Assembly: GCA_963752345.1 (NCBI GenBank)
Contig: CAVVYA010000006.1
Coordinates: 62,001 to 126,000, forward strand
Origin: CAVVYA01 sp963752345
Lineage (GTDB): Bacteria > Pseudomonadota > Alphaproteobacteria > SMXQ01
Direction of reading: 5' to 3'
DNA: 64,000 nucleotides
Both the position numbers and the translations under genes were made by a program. Below the pieces are notes generated by a model. That model searched no databases, had not been told where the DNA came from, and saw only the letters and a list, made by a program, of their open reading frames with translations. The number at the start of each line of letters is the position of its first letter. Within the stretch, counting starts at the first letter, position 1. This document shows, piece after piece, positions 45,033 to 54,687 of this stretch.

Positions 45033-46097
45033 ATGTTCACATATCCGTCGATCCGTCGCCGCATGGGACTTGCCGCGCCGATGATTATCGCGGCTGGTTT
45101 TCTCGCGATGGCCGCGCCCGCGGCGATGGCGCAGGATCTCTATAAGGGCAAGACGCTCACCGTCGTCGTCGGCTCCAACCCGGGCGGCGGCACCGACACC
45201 ACCGCGCGGTTGTTGACGCGCTTCTGGGCGGATCACATCCCGGGCAGGCCGGAGATCCTGGTGCGCAACAAGCCGCTCAACGTCACGGCGGCGAACGATC
45301 TGCATCATTCGACGCGGCCCGACGGGCTGACCCTGGCGGTGCTGACCGGCGCCGACGGTCTCGGCCCCGTGGCGCGCAAGGCCGCGGCGGTCAAATACGA
45401 CCCGCTGCAATGGGGCATCATCGGCTCGATCGAGCGCGGCTCCACCATCCAGATCGTGCGCAAGAGCGCGCTGCCGCGCCTGACCGATCCCAAGGCCAAG
45501 CCGGTGATCGTCGGCTCGGTCGCGGCCGACCGGCCGCAGGACGCGATGGCGCTGTTCGGCGCCGAGTATCTCGGCTGGAACATCAAGTTCGTGCTCGGCT
45601 ACCCGGCCTCGAACGACGTCTATCTCGCCTTCGAGCGCGGCGAGGTCGATATGTTCGGCTCGGGCACCAACACCATTCTCAAGCGCTTCCTCGACAGCGG
45701 CGAGGCGGTGCCGCTCGCCAAGGAAAGCGCGCGCCAGGATTTTCCGGAGGTGCCGATCTTCGAAGCCTACATGGGCGACAAGAAGCCGACGGGCGATGCC
45801 TGGCGCGCCTTCCGCGCCTGGGCCGGCCCGAGCCAGGTCGACAAGTTCTTCGCCCTGCCGCCGGGCACGCCGGAGCCGATCGTGAAGACGCTGCGCGATT
45901 CATTCCTCAGCGCGACCAGCGATCCGGCCTTCCGGGCCCAGGCCCTGCTGACGCTCGGCGAGGGCTATGCCATCATCACCGGCGATCAAACCTACGCGTT
46001 GATCCAAGACATCGTCAGCACCTCACCCGAGGTCCAGGCGCTCGCGCACGGCCTGCGCAAGAAATACGGGCTGCCGCTGGCGTCCGAATTGAAATAG
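45033..46097 (+). CDS. TTT substrate-binding protein, triplet member 2
   Basis: A 354-residue protein with signal peptide ending AMAQ and AGGGG before the ATG. Motifs TLTVVVGSNPGGGTDTTARL, GIIGSIERGSTIQIVRKSAL, FERGEVDMFGSGTNTILKRF. It is closest to member 3, sharing VARKAAAVK, GSVAADRPQDAMALFG and EYLGWNIKFVLGYP. The near-identity across long stretches indicates recent duplication or gene conversion. It ends SELK at 46097, and 53 bases separate it from member 3. Confidence 0.88.
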   Translation: MFTYPSIRRRMGLAAPMIIAAGFLAMAAPAAMAQDLYKGKTLTVVVGSNPGGGTDTTARLLTRFWADHIPGRPEILVRNKPLNVTAANDLHHSTRPDGLTLAVLTGADGLGPVARKAAAVKYDPLQWGIIGSIERGSTIQIVRKSALPRLTDPKAKPVIVGSVAADRPQDAMALFGAEYLGWNIKFVLGYPASNDVYLAFERGEVDMFGSGTNTILKRFLDSGEAVPLAKESARQDFPEVPIFEAYMGDKKPTGDAWRAFRAWAGPSQVDKFFALPPGTPEPIVKTLRDSFLSATSDPAFRAQALLTLGEGYAIITGDQTYALIQDIVSTSPEVQALAHGLRKKYGLPLASELK

Positions 46098-46150
46098 TCC
46101 GACGGACAGAACCGCCTGCCACCACAGGCATCGAGACAGGGAGACAACAC

Positions 46151-47215
46151 ATGGTCACGTCAGAGAATATCGGCCACACGTTGCGGCTAGGCGCCTTCGG
46201 CGCGTTGGGCGGGCTCGCGCTGATCGCCGCCGCGTCGACGGCCGCAGCCCAGGACTTCTACAAGGGCAAGACGCTGACTGTGGTGGTTGCCTCCAATCCC
46301 GGCGGCGGCACGGACACCACGGCGCGGCTCGCGACCCGCTTCTGGGCCGACCATATTCCGGGCAAGCCGGAAATCCTGATTCGCAACAAGCCGGTCAACG
46401 TGATCGCGGCGAACGAGCTGCAGCACCAGACCCGCCCCGACGGTTTGACCGTTGGCGTGTTTGCCGGTGGTGACACCCTCGGCCCGGTGGCGCGCAAGGC
46501 GGCCGCGGTGAAGTTCGATCCGACGATCTGGGGCCATATCGGCTCGATCGAGCGCGGCTCCACGATCCAGATCGTGCGCAAGAGCGCGCTCGACAGGCTG
46601 AAGGACCCGAAGGCCAAGCCGGTCGCGGTGGGGTCGGTCGCCGCCGATCGTCCGCAGGACGCGATGGCGCTGTTCGGTTCCGAATATCTCGGCTGGAACA
46701 TCAAGTTCGTGCTCGGCTATCCGAGCTCGAGCGAGGTCTATCTCGCCTTCGAGCGTGGCGAGATCGACATGTTCGGTTCGGGCACCAACAAAATCCTCAG
46801 GCGCTTCATCGACAGCGGCGAGGCGGTGGCACTGGCCGCCGAGAGCCCGCGTCGCGACTTCCCGAATGTGCCGGTGTTCGAGGCCTACCTGGGCGACAAG
46901 AAGCCGGCGGGCAACGAATGGCAGGCCTTCCGCGCCTGGGCCGGCCCCAGCACGATCGACAAGTTCTTCGTCGTGCCGCCCGGCACACCGGACGCGCATC
47001 TGCAGACCCTGCGCAGCTCCTTCATGGCGGCGACCAAATCGCCCGAATTCGAGAAGCAGGCGGAAGCCACCCTCGGCGACGGCTTCAACATCCTCAGCGG
47101 CGAGGATACCCATGCCCAGATCAAGGCCGTGCTCATCGTGACGCCGGAGGTGCAGCAAGTCGCCAATGCCCTGCGCAAGAAATACTCCTTGCCCGTCGTT
47201 ACCGATCTGAAATAG
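46151..47215 (+). CDS. TTT substrate-binding protein, triplet member 3
   Basis: A 354-residue protein. The ATG at 46151 has GGGAG upstream; a much longer in-frame reading overlapping member 2 is an artefact. The signal ends TAAAQDF. Motifs TLTVVVASNPGGGTDTTARL, GHIGSIERGSTIQIVRKSAL, FERGEIDMFGSGTNKILRRF. The stop is 36 bases before TctA, so this copy is the most likely direct partner of the TctA/TctB pair. Confidence 0.88.
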   Translation: MVTSENIGHTLRLGAFGALGGLALIAAASTAAAQDFYKGKTLTVVVASNPGGGTDTTARLATRFWADHIPGKPEILIRNKPVNVIAANELQHQTRPDGLTVGVFAGGDTLGPVARKAAAVKFDPTIWGHIGSIERGSTIQIVRKSALDRLKDPKAKPVAVGSVAADRPQDAMALFGSEYLGWNIKFVLGYPSSSEVYLAFERGEIDMFGSGTNKILRRFIDSGEAVALAAESPRRDFPNVPVFEAYLGDKKPAGNEWQAFRAWAGPSTIDKFFVVPPGTPDAHLQTLRSSFMAATKSPEFEKQAEATLGDGFNILSGEDTHAQIKAVLIVTPEVQQVANALRKKYSLPVVTDLK

Positions 47216-47251
47216 CCGCCGTCGTCAGGTTCGGCTGGAAGAGGAATTTGT

Positions 47252-48742
47252 ATGGTTGAAGCCGCATTCGCCGGGCTCTACGCCATGATCGCGCCCTGGC
47301 CCGTGTTCTTTCTATTCCTCGGCGTCATGATCGGCGTATGGGGCGGCGCGATGCCCGGCGTGGGCGGGCCGTCGCAGCTCGCCATGCTGCTGCCCTTCGC
47401 CATGATCATGGAGCCGATGAACTCCATCGCTTTCCTGGTCGGCGTCGCCTCGGTCGGCAATACCGGCAACACCTTCACCTCCATCCTGATCGCGGTGCCC
47501 GGCGGTTCCGGCTCGCAGGCAACGGTGCTCGACGGCTATCCCATGGCGCGCAAGGGCGAGGCGAAACGGGCGCTCTCCGCCTCGTTCATGGCCTCGATGC
47601 TGGGCGGGTTGATCGGCGCCTTCTTCCTGTTCGTATCCATTCCATTGATGAAGCCGCTGATTCGCAGCTTCGGCTCGCCTGAACTTTTCATGTTCACCCT
47701 CTGGGGCCTCAGCATGGTCGGCGTGATGAGCTCCGGCGCGCCGATCAAGGGGCTCACCGCGGGCATTCTCGGTGTGCTGCTGTCCACGGTCGGCCAGGAC
47801 GAGAAGTCCGGCGTCATGCGCTTCGACATCGGCGAGCCTTACCTCTGGACCGGCATCAGCATCGTGCTGATCTCGCTCGCCGTTTTCGCCATTCCGGAAG
47901 TCGTCGGCATGGCCAGTCGCAAGGGCAAGGTCGCCGAGGTCGGCGAGCTGACCGGCACCGGCATCCGGCAGGGCATCAAGGATTGCTTCATCCATTGGTG
48001 GCTGCTGATCCGCTGTTCCTTGATCGGTGTCTGGGTCGGCATTCTGCCGGGGCTGGGCAGCTCGGTGGCCGACTGGTTCGCCTATGCCCATGCGCGGCAG
48101 ACCGAGAAGAACAACGAGACGTTCGGGCGCGGCGACGTGCGCGGCGTCATCGGGCCAGAGGCGTCCAACAACGCCAAGGAGGGCGGCGACCTGATCCCGA
48201 CCCTGCTGTTCGGCATTCCGGGCGGCAGCTCCGCGGCATTGCTCCTGGTCGCCTTCGTCGCCGTCGGGCTCAGGCCGGGCCCCGATATGGTGGTGCAGCA
48301 GCTCGACTATATCTTCGCCATTCTCTGGGCGCTGATCTTCTCCCAAGTCCTGGCCTCGGTGGTGTGCTGGGCCTTGATCAAGCCGGCGGCGAAGATCTGC
48401 TTCTTCCCGTTCTTTGTCCTGGTGCCGACCATCGTCGCCCTGTCGTTCCTCAGCGCCTTCGCCGCGACCTTCACCTTCGCCGACATCATCACGCTGATGG
48501 TGCTGTCGCTGTTCGGCTACTTGATGAAGGTGAACGGCTGGCCGCGCGCGCCCCTGGTGCTCGGCTTCATCCTCGGCGGCAAGATGGAGCTCTATCTGTG
48601 GCTCTCGGTCGCCCGCTACGACATGGAGTGGGTATGGCGCCCCGGCGTCATCCTGCTCGGGCTGCTGATCCTCGGCACCTACCTCTACCCGGTTCTGCGC
48701 CGTCGGAAGAAGGCCGTGGAACCCGGCGCGGCGGTGGCGTGA
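47252..48742 (+). CDS. tctA: TctA-family TTT permease (large membrane subunit)
   Basis: A 496-residue inner-membrane protein, normal for TctA (about 500), with about 11-12 helices. The conserved glycine/proline loop MPGVGGPSQLAMLLPFAMIM is near residue 35 and GILPGLGSSVADWFAYAHAR near residue 265, the two pseudo-symmetric TctA signatures. GIPGGSSAALLLVAFVAVGL follows. GAGGAA precedes the ATG. It is driven by the ion gradient and receives substrate from TctC proteins. It directly follows the triplet of binding proteins and precedes TctB. Confidence 0.93.
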   Translation: MVEAAFAGLYAMIAPWPVFFLFLGVMIGVWGGAMPGVGGPSQLAMLLPFAMIMEPMNSIAFLVGVASVGNTGNTFTSILIAVPGGSGSQATVLDGYPMARKGEAKRALSASFMASMLGGLIGAFFLFVSIPLMKPLIRSFGSPELFMFTLWGLSMVGVMSSGAPIKGLTAGILGVLLSTVGQDEKSGVMRFDIGEPYLWTGISIVLISLAVFAIPEVVGMASRKGKVAEVGELTGTGIRQGIKDCFIHWWLLIRCSLIGVWVGILPGLGSSVADWFAYAHARQTEKNNETFGRGDVRGVIGPEASNNAKEGGDLIPTLLFGIPGGSSAALLLVAFVAVGLRPGPDMVVQQLDYIFAILWALIFSQVLASVVCWALIKPAAKICFFPFFVLVPTIVALSFLSAFAATFTFADIITLMVLSLFGYLMKVNGWPRAPLVLGFILGGKMELYLWLSVARYDMEWVWRPGVILLGLLILGTYLYPVLRRRKKAVEPGAAVA

Positions 48743-48785
48743 TGGTATTCACCAACAAGATTTGGCTCGAACAAGGTCAACGATC

Positions 48786-49289
48786 ATGACGATTGCAGGC
48801 AGATTGCGCTTCGCCGCTTCGGATCTCTTCACCGTCTTCATCATCGCGATCATTGCCGGCGCGCTGATCATGGCGTCCGAGTGGACATTGCGTGCCTCCG
48901 TGCTGATCCTCGTGCTGGGCTCGGCGGGGCTCGTGCTGGCCATCGCGCAGCTTTTCATCGATACCTTCCATCGCGCGCCCGATAAGCCGGTGTCCGGCCC
49001 GCAATTCGAGATACCGTCATTCGACGAAGCCGATCCGAAGATGGTGGGCAGGAGCACGCTGGAAATCTGGCTCTGGCTGGTGGGCCTGGTGTGCGCGATT
49101 CCGATCGTCGGCATGCCGATCGCACTCACGCTCTTCGTCGTCGTCTACTGCAAGGTCTACGGCGGCAGCTGGCTCGTCTCGCTGTTTTCGGCGGGGCTCG
49201 TCGCCCTCTTCATCTGGGGCATCTATATCCAACTGATGCACGTCTATTGGCCGGATTCTCTCCTCGGCCGCTACATCGACGGGATCTAG
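48786..49289 (+). CDS. tctB: TctB-family TTT small membrane subunit
   Basis: A 167-residue protein with four predicted helices: SDLFTVFIIAIIAGALIMAS, ASVLILVLGSAGLVLAIAQL, LWLVGLVCAIPIVGMPIAL and SLFSAGLVALFIWGIYIQL, a normal TctB layout. I chose ATG 48786; a TTG start eight codons upstream overlaps no obvious ribosome site. Sequence conservation in this family is low, so the call rests on topology and position right after TctA (43 bases). Confidence 0.8.
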   Translation: MTIAGRLRFAASDLFTVFIIAIIAGALIMASEWTLRASVLILVLGSAGLVLAIAQLFIDTFHRAPDKPVSGPQFEIPSFDEADPKMVGRSTLEIWLWLVGLVCAIPIVGMPIALTLFVVVYCKVYGGSWLVSLFSAGLVALFIWGIYIQLMHVYWPDSLLGRYIDGI

Positions 49290-49344
49290 GCCGCAAAGAC
49301 TCACCGCATTTCATCATCACGTCAGCACGAAGAAAGGTATCACC

Positions 49345-50324
49345 ATGGATAAAGTCAGTTTTCCGTACCGCTCGAGCAGCCATTTGGCGCTGCTTCATGT
49401 CGTTTCCGAAATCGGGCGCCTGGGAAAAGCAGAATCTGGAGGTCGACTACGACTGGAAGATCAGCGCCACCGAGGCGCACCGCGACGTGCCGACGAGCGA
49501 CGTGGAATTCGTCGGCGGCAACCATGTCTCGACCTACGGCTATCGCGCGCGCGGCGACAACTGGGTCTATCTCGGCCAGACCGTGACCCAGGTCAACCAC
49601 AAGCTCTGCGTGCGGCCCAACTCGGGCATCGCCGGCGATCGCCGATTTGCGCGGCAAGAAGATCGGCGTGCGCGGCTCCCATCCCGAGCTCAACGACTGG
49701 GTCTTCCTCAAGCAGCGCGGCCTCGACGTCGACCGTGGCGACATCGAGATGATCAACCAGATGAAGATCAAGAAAGGCAACATGGACGCGGAGCCCGGCC
49801 AGGAGGAGGCGGAGAAGCTGCCGAAATGGGGCTTCGTGAAGAACGGCAAGGTCGACGCCTGCTTCCTCACGCCGCCGCAAACCGTGTTCGCCGAGCGCGC
49901 CGGACTGAAGATCATCGATATCGAGCCGCTGCCGATGATCAACTTCACCACGGTCTCGACCAGCGCCGCCTTCGTGCAGAAGCACCCGGAGCTGTGCGAG
50001 CGCTTCATCAAGGGGCTGATCGAGGGCATCGCCAACTTCAAGAATCAGCCGGAGAAGGCCAAGGCGATCATCAAGCAGCGCCACAACAGCGAGGGTCAGC
50101 TCGACGACGAAATGGTCGAGCTGCTCTACAACGACCTCGCCCGCATCCTCGAGCCCAAGCTCTATCCGACCATGGCGGCGATCGACAACGTCTACCAGGA
50201 AGCGCTGCGGGTGGACCCGGACGCGCGCAAGGTCAATCCGCTGTCCCTGTGGGACATGCACATCGTGCGCAAGATCGACAACTCGGGCTTCATCGACAAG
50301 CTCTACGGCAACAAGCCGGCGTGA
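49345..50324 (+). CDS. NMT1/THI5-like binding-protein-fold protein without signal peptide, two frameshifts
   Basis: About 326 residues after repair. It starts MDKVSFPYRSSSHLALLHVVSE with no export signal, then (after a +1 shift near 49410) GAWEKQNLEVDYDWKISATE, and after a second +1 near 49640 ADLRGKKIGVRGSHPELNDW, ending YGNKPA. The fold is that of NMT1-type periplasmic binding proteins, but absence of a signal suggests a cytoplasmic enzyme. 4,5-dihydroxyphthalate decarboxylase (Pht5/OphC) has this fold and lacks a signal, so a decarboxylase role is plausible here. GAAAGG precedes the ATG. It follows TctB by 55 bases. Confidence 0.65.
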
Positions 50325-50339
50325 GGTTGGCTGCTTACT

Positions 50340-50447
50340 CCCTCCCCCCTGGTGGGGGAGGGCAGGGGTGGGGGGCTCACCCGCTACTGTCGCTCACCCC
50401 CACCCGCGCGCTGACGCGCCCACCCTCCCCCATCGAAGGGGGAGGGT
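50340..50447. repeat. G/C-homopolymeric palindromic repeat overlapping a gene 3' end
   Basis: Outer hairpins: CCCTCCCCC (50340-50348) with GGGGGAGGG (50354-50362), and ACCCTCCCCC (50422-50431) with GGGGGAGGGT (50438-50447). Between them GGGGTGGGGGG and CACCCCCACCC can pair as well. This form (CTCCCCC...GGGGGAGGG) is a common dispersed alphaproteobacterial element. It overlaps the final 64 bases of the minus-strand binding-protein gene and so encodes its last 21 residues. Confidence 0.7.
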
Positions 50448-51580
50448 TTCATCGGGAAACCCGCTATTTCAAGATCTCGTTGAATATCGTAGCTCATGCG
50501 GTCCTGGTAGTCGCGCATTTCCTCGGTCTGACCGCCGATATACTGATCGAGTTTGTCGGTCTCGATGGCGCCATCCGGATCGCCCGGCGGGACGCCCTTG
50601 CGCCGGCTGTTCAACTGGGTCGCCTGCATGAGAGGCTTCTGCACCTTTTCCTGCAGGATCCAGTTGATGAACACCTTGGAGGCATTGGGGTGCGGCGCGC
50701 CCTTGATGTACTGGATGCCGCCGACGCCCTGGGACCAGGAATAGGTGCCCTTGATCTTGACGACCTCGTCGAGCGACACGCCGCGCGAGGCATAGTCGAC
50801 CCAGGCCGCCGTCGGGATGCCGAAGGCGACGGGATAGCGGCCGGACAACAGCCACTGGATCTGCAGGCGCGGTTCCTTGCTGACCACCGGCTCTTGATCG
50901 CGGTAGAGCTTGCGGACGAAATCCTCGCCATAGGTCTTGAGCAGAACGGAAGCGCCGGTCAGCGGCGAGCCGCCGCGCGGATCGGCCATGGAGATCTTGC
51001 CCTTCCACTGCGCGTCGGTCAGGTCCGTGAACTCGAGCCCCTCGGGATTGGTCACGAATTTCTTGTTGTAGGTGGCGATGGTCTGGTCATGCATGACGAA
51101 GCCCAGGAATTGCGTCTTCTCCTTGTCGAGAAAAAGCCCATCCATGCCGCCGTACCATTTTTCGTCGCCCAGCACATCGGGCAGCACCAGCAGATGGCGC
51201 ACCGGCTGAATGTAGCCCTGCTTCTTCAGGTTGTAGGACAGGTTGTCCGGCCCGCCGACCCGCAGGTCCCAGAGGAACTGGCCGACCTCCTGCTCCTTGA
51301 CGATGCGCGGCCAGAATTCGCGCGAGGCCGCCGGCGTCATTTTGAGCTCGATTTCGGGGAAGGATTTTTTCCACTCGGTGTCGAGAAAATCGCGCCATAG
51401 CCGACCGGAAGGCGCCGAAATGATCAGCACGCCCTCCTTCTTGGCGGCGGCCACGGTGCGGTCCCAATCCTGTTTCCAGTCCTGCGCCGCGGCAGGCGAT
51501 ACGGCCGCGGCCAGGATTGCCAATAGGCCGGCGCCGATCCAGCGCGAAGCCGCGCGGATGATTGCCCCCTTCATCGTCAT
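50384..51580 (-). CDS. ABC transporter substrate-binding protein (Fe3+-type), paralogue 2 of 3
   Basis: A 398-residue exported protein. GGGAG precedes ATG 51580. The signal reaches PAAAQ. Mature motifs WKQDWDRTVAAAKKEGVLII, REFWPRIVKEQEVGQFLWDL, SMADPRGGSPLTG and PHPNASKVFINWILQEKVQ match paralogues 34494 and 54861. After DYQDRMSYDIQRDLE the end GFPMKPSPFDGGGWARQRAG differs from the short tails of the paralogues and is encoded by the palindromic repeat, so it is a read-through tail. It is divergent from the IclR regulator (175 bases), a likely target. Confidence 0.85.
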   Translation of the reverse strand: MTMKGAIIRAASRWIGAGLLAILAAAVSPAAAQDWKQDWDRTVAAAKKEGVLIISAPSGRLWRDFLDTEWKKSFPEIELKMTPAASREFWPRIVKEQEVGQFLWDLRVGGPDNLSYNLKKQGYIQPVRHLLVLPDVLGDEKWYGGMDGLFLDKEKTQFLGFVMHDQTIATYNKKFVTNPEGLEFTDLTDAQWKGKISMADPRGGSPLTGASVLLKTYGEDFVRKLYRDQEPVVSKEPRLQIQWLLSGRYPVAFGIPTAAWVDYASRGVSLDEVVKIKGTYSWSQGVGGIQYIKGAPHPNASKVFINWILQEKVQKPLMQATQLNSRRKGVPPGDPDGAIETDKLDQYIGGQTEEMRDYQDRMSYDIQRDLEIAGFPMKPSPFDGGGWARQRAGGGERQ

Positions 51581-51754
51581 TTCTGTCTCCCTGTTTGGCG
51601 TTTATTCTGCCGCCGAGGTTCCGTCGTCGGCGATCGTCGAGATGCGCTATTTGGCCTGCAACGCCGGTGTGCCGTCCAGCAGAAAATATGGTACAGGAGA
51701 GGCGTAATATTGGAGTTCTTGCCGGCGGAACGGCCGGCGGCCAGGGACCAGGCG

Positions 51755-52609
51755 ATGAAGGCGAAACCACCCGATCCGACCAACGACATCAGTTTCGAAG
51801 CGGACGAATATGGCAACCGCTCGACGGTGCTCGCGTTCGCCATCCTGAAAGCCCTGATTGCCGAGGGGCGCTCGGCTACCCTGCGCGACCTGGCCAAGGC
51901 GGTCCAGTTGACGCCGAGCCGCACCCACCGCTTCCTCGCGGGCCTGATCAAGGTCGGCGTGGTCAGCCAGAACCGCGAATCGGGCAAATACGATCTCGGC
52001 CCCGGCCTCATCGAGCTCGGCATGAATGCCCTGCGCCGGGTCGATGTCATCAAGCTCGGCATCGAGGCGACCGAGCAACTGGCCATGGAGACCGGCATGG
52101 TCTCGATCCTATGCATCTGGGGCGGCGACGGCCCGACGGTCATCAAATGGGCTCAGGGCAAGACCATCACGGCCTTCCACATCCGCGAGGGCGTCGGCCT
52201 GCCGCTCCTGACCACGGCGACCGGCAAGATCTTTCTCGCCTTCCTGCCGGGCCATCAGACGGAAAAAATAGTAGCCGATCAGATTCAAAGCCTGAGCGCG
52301 GCCGGCGCGACCGTGAAGCTGAGCGAGATCGACCGGATGAAGGCGACCGTGCGGCGTAAAGGGATCGCTTCATCCCACGGCAAGACCTATCCGGAATTCA
52401 CCGCGATCTCCTGCCCGGTGTTCGACCACAATGGCGGCATCAAGCTGGCGCTGACGCTGATGGGTGACGCGTCCGTCGAGTCGGTCGACGAGAATGGCGA
52501 ACTGGCCGGTGCGCTGAAGGCGGCCGCGCGCGAGCTGAGCCACAAGATCGGCTATATCGAGAATGCCGACAAATACCGCCTCGCCGGCCTGTCCCAGGAT
52601 CCCGTCTAA
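51755..52609 (+). CDS. IclR-family transcriptional regulator
   Basis: A 284-residue regulator. I chose ATG 51755 (AGGGA upstream); a TTG 15 codons earlier is an alternative. The N-terminal winged helix has LRDLAKAVQLTPSRTHRFLA and SGKYDLGPG. The effector-binding domain has TGMVSILCIWGGDGPTVIKW, GVGLPLLTTATGKIFLAFL, FTAISCPVFDHNGGIKLALT. IclR proteins commonly regulate aromatic-acid catabolism and transport with the substrate or an intermediate as effector. It lies between the minus-strand binding protein and a convergent permease. It is the only local DNA-binding candidate for the palindrome shared at 54711 and 59486. Confidence 0.9.
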   Translation: MKAKPPDPTNDISFEADEYGNRSTVLAFAILKALIAEGRSATLRDLAKAVQLTPSRTHRFLAGLIKVGVVSQNRESGKYDLGPGLIELGMNALRRVDVIKLGIEATEQLAMETGMVSILCIWGGDGPTVIKWAQGKTITAFHIREGVGLPLLTTATGKIFLAFLPGHQTEKIVADQIQSLSAAGATVKLSEIDRMKATVRRKGIASSHGKTYPEFTAISCPVFDHNGGIKLALTLMGDASVESVDENGELAGALKAAARELSHKIGYIENADKYRLAGLSQDPV

Positions 52610-52636
52610 CGCGCCGTCAAGAACCTCAGGCCCGCC

Positions 52637-54373
52637 TCACGCCGTGCGGTAGCCGAATCTGCGGCTGATGGCGCGCGCCGCCATGGCGACGCCGAAGGTC
52701 AGGCACACGATGAGCACCCCGACGATCGCCGCGGGCTCATATTGGCCGTCGGTCATGTAGTCGACCTGGAGCAGGGCGAGCGGCCGGTTGTCGCCGGTCA
52801 CGATCATCACGATGCTGGAGATGTTGCGTGCCGCCGAGCTGAAGATCAGCAGTGCCACGGAGATCAGCACGGGGCCGAGGATCGGCAGGACGATGCGCCG
52901 GAAGGTGTAGAGCCAGCTCGCGCCGGACACGAACGACGCCTCTTCCAGATCGTTGCCGAGCTGCACCATGTTGCTCTTGATGAGCTGCACCCCGGTGGTC
53001 ACCGAATTGATCAGCACGGCGACCACGAGGATGATGATGGTGCCGTAGAACGGCTGCAGCACCGGCACGGTCAGGAACATCCATAGCAGCCCGAGCCCGA
53101 GGATGATGCCAGGCAAAGTGGCGGGCAGCCAGGTCACGAAATCGAGCGCCTGGCGCCCGACGTATTTCGTGCGCACGGAAATATAGGCGACGAGGGAAAA
53201 CCAGGTGACGCCGACGATGGCGGCGCTGCCCGCCAGGACCAGGGTGTTCATCAGCGAATGGATCAGCAGCGGGTCGCTCATCACCGATTCCCAATGGTCC
53301 ATCGTCCAGACCTTTTCCAGGTGGAATTGCCCGAACAGGTTCATGAACGTGCTCATCAGCAGGCAGACCACCGGCACCACGGTGATGCAGACGCCGAGCG
53401 TTAGGAGCAGGCCGAACACGACCCAGCGCCAGCCGCGCAACTGCAGCGGCCTGACCTGGAAATGGCTCGTCACGGTGACGAAAGAGCGCTTCGACAGCAT
53501 CTTCTGCTGCCAGATAATGAGCGGCAGCACGATCAGCAGCACGGACAGCCCGAGCACGGTGGCCGCGTTGAACATCGGCGGACTGCCCGACACCAGCTGG
53601 TACATCTTGGTGCTGAAGACGTAGAGGTGGAACGGCGGCCCCAGGATGAGCTCGATCTCGAACGACTCCAGCGCGTGGGTCAGCGAGATCGCCAGGGTAA
53701 TGAGGATGACCGGCATCAGCACCGGGATCACGATGCGCCAGATGGTGCGCAGCGGGCCGCAGCCGGCGATGCGCGAGGCTTCCTCGAACGAACTGTCGAA
53801 GTTGCGGAAGGCGGGGGTCAGGAAGATGTATTTCGCCGCGATCGAGCGCGCCGCCAGATGGGCGAAGATGATGCCCCAGAACGAATAGATGTTGAACGGC
53901 GGCTCGCGCAGATCGAACGCCGACATCAGCAGCGCGTTGGCGACACCGTAGTCGGGATCGAACAGGAAGATCCAGCCGAGCAGCACGGGCAGGGTGGGCA
54001 GGAAGAACGCGATCCAGAAGAAATTGTCGATCAGCTTCTTGCCGGGAATGTCGGTCCGCGCCACCAGCCAGGCGATCAGGACGGCGGTCGGCATCGCCAC
54101 CACTTCGAGGATGATGACGATCTTGAAGGTATTGATGATCGCCTGAATGATGCCCGGCTGGGTCCAGGCATAGACCCAGGGGAAGATGCTCATGGTCTTG
54201 GTGCCGTCGGCTTCGTCGACGATGAAGCTGCCATAGACCAGCAGGGCCAGCGGATAGAGCACGAACAGCGCCATCACCAGCAGCACGGCGGTGCAGAACC
54301 CGATGGTGATCCATCCGCGTTTGGATTTCGGTTCGAGCCACAATGGCAGGGTTCGGGCGAGCGTTAAGGCCAT
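52637..54373 (-). CDS. ABC transporter permease with two fused membrane domains (SfuB/PhnV-type)
   Basis: A 578-residue inner-membrane protein. The ATG at 54373 has GAAGGAAG upstream. It has two permease domains and two EAA loops: FEEASRIAGCGPLRTIWRIV near residue 200 and LEEASFVSGASWLYTFRRIV near 490. N-terminal helix WITIGFCTAVLLVMALFVLY. It is only distantly similar to the permease at 29895. It shares a 487-base divergent region with the 54861 binding protein, which holds the palindrome. It most likely pairs with the WKQDW-type binding proteins and with the ATPase at 58339. Confidence 0.92.
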   Translation of the reverse strand: MALTLARTLPLWLEPKSKRGWITIGFCTAVLLVMALFVLYPLALLVYGSFIVDEADGTKTMSIFPWVYAWTQPGIIQAIINTFKIVIILEVVAMPTAVLIAWLVARTDIPGKKLIDNFFWIAFFLPTLPVLLGWIFLFDPDYGVANALLMSAFDLREPPFNIYSFWGIIFAHLAARSIAAKYIFLTPAFRNFDSSFEEASRIAGCGPLRTIWRIVIPVLMPVILITLAISLTHALESFEIELILGPPFHLYVFSTKMYQLVSGSPPMFNAATVLGLSVLLIVLPLIIWQQKMLSKRSFVTVTSHFQVRPLQLRGWRWVVFGLLLTLGVCITVVPVVCLLMSTFMNLFGQFHLEKVWTMDHWESVMSDPLLIHSLMNTLVLAGSAAIVGVTWFSLVAYISVRTKYVGRQALDFVTWLPATLPGIILGLGLLWMFLTVPVLQPFYGTIIILVVAVLINSVTTGVQLIKSNMVQLGNDLEEASFVSGASWLYTFRRIVLPILGPVLISVALLIFSSAARNISSIVMIVTGDNRPLALLQVDYMTDGQYEPAAIVGVLIVCLTFGVAMAARAISRRFGYRTA

Positions 54374-54687
54374 AGAGCAGCTTCCTTCGACAGCGCGACT
54401 GGCGCAGGAGCCCCATGCGGTCCCGGCATTACGGGAAGGCGTTCCTGGCGCGACGTGGGCAAGGTTATTGTTGGTTACATGCTAGACGAGGCGAGGCGAA
54501 CGGCACAGACTTTGCGCGGGCGGCGGGCGAGGTGTCCGGACCGGGACCGGCCGATCCCGATGCGTGATCGCCGGTTGATGCGATGACCAAAAAAGGGCAG
54601 GTTTCACCGTGCCGCGGGGTCGCCGGAGCATTGACTCTTCCTGGGTTGAAGTCCCGTCTCGGCCCCAATTTATACCCTTAAGCCTAT

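Noticed and set aside
50340..50447. CRISPR-like repeat
   Set aside because: There are only two hairpins, not regularly spaced direct repeats with unique spacers, and no cas genes are nearby.
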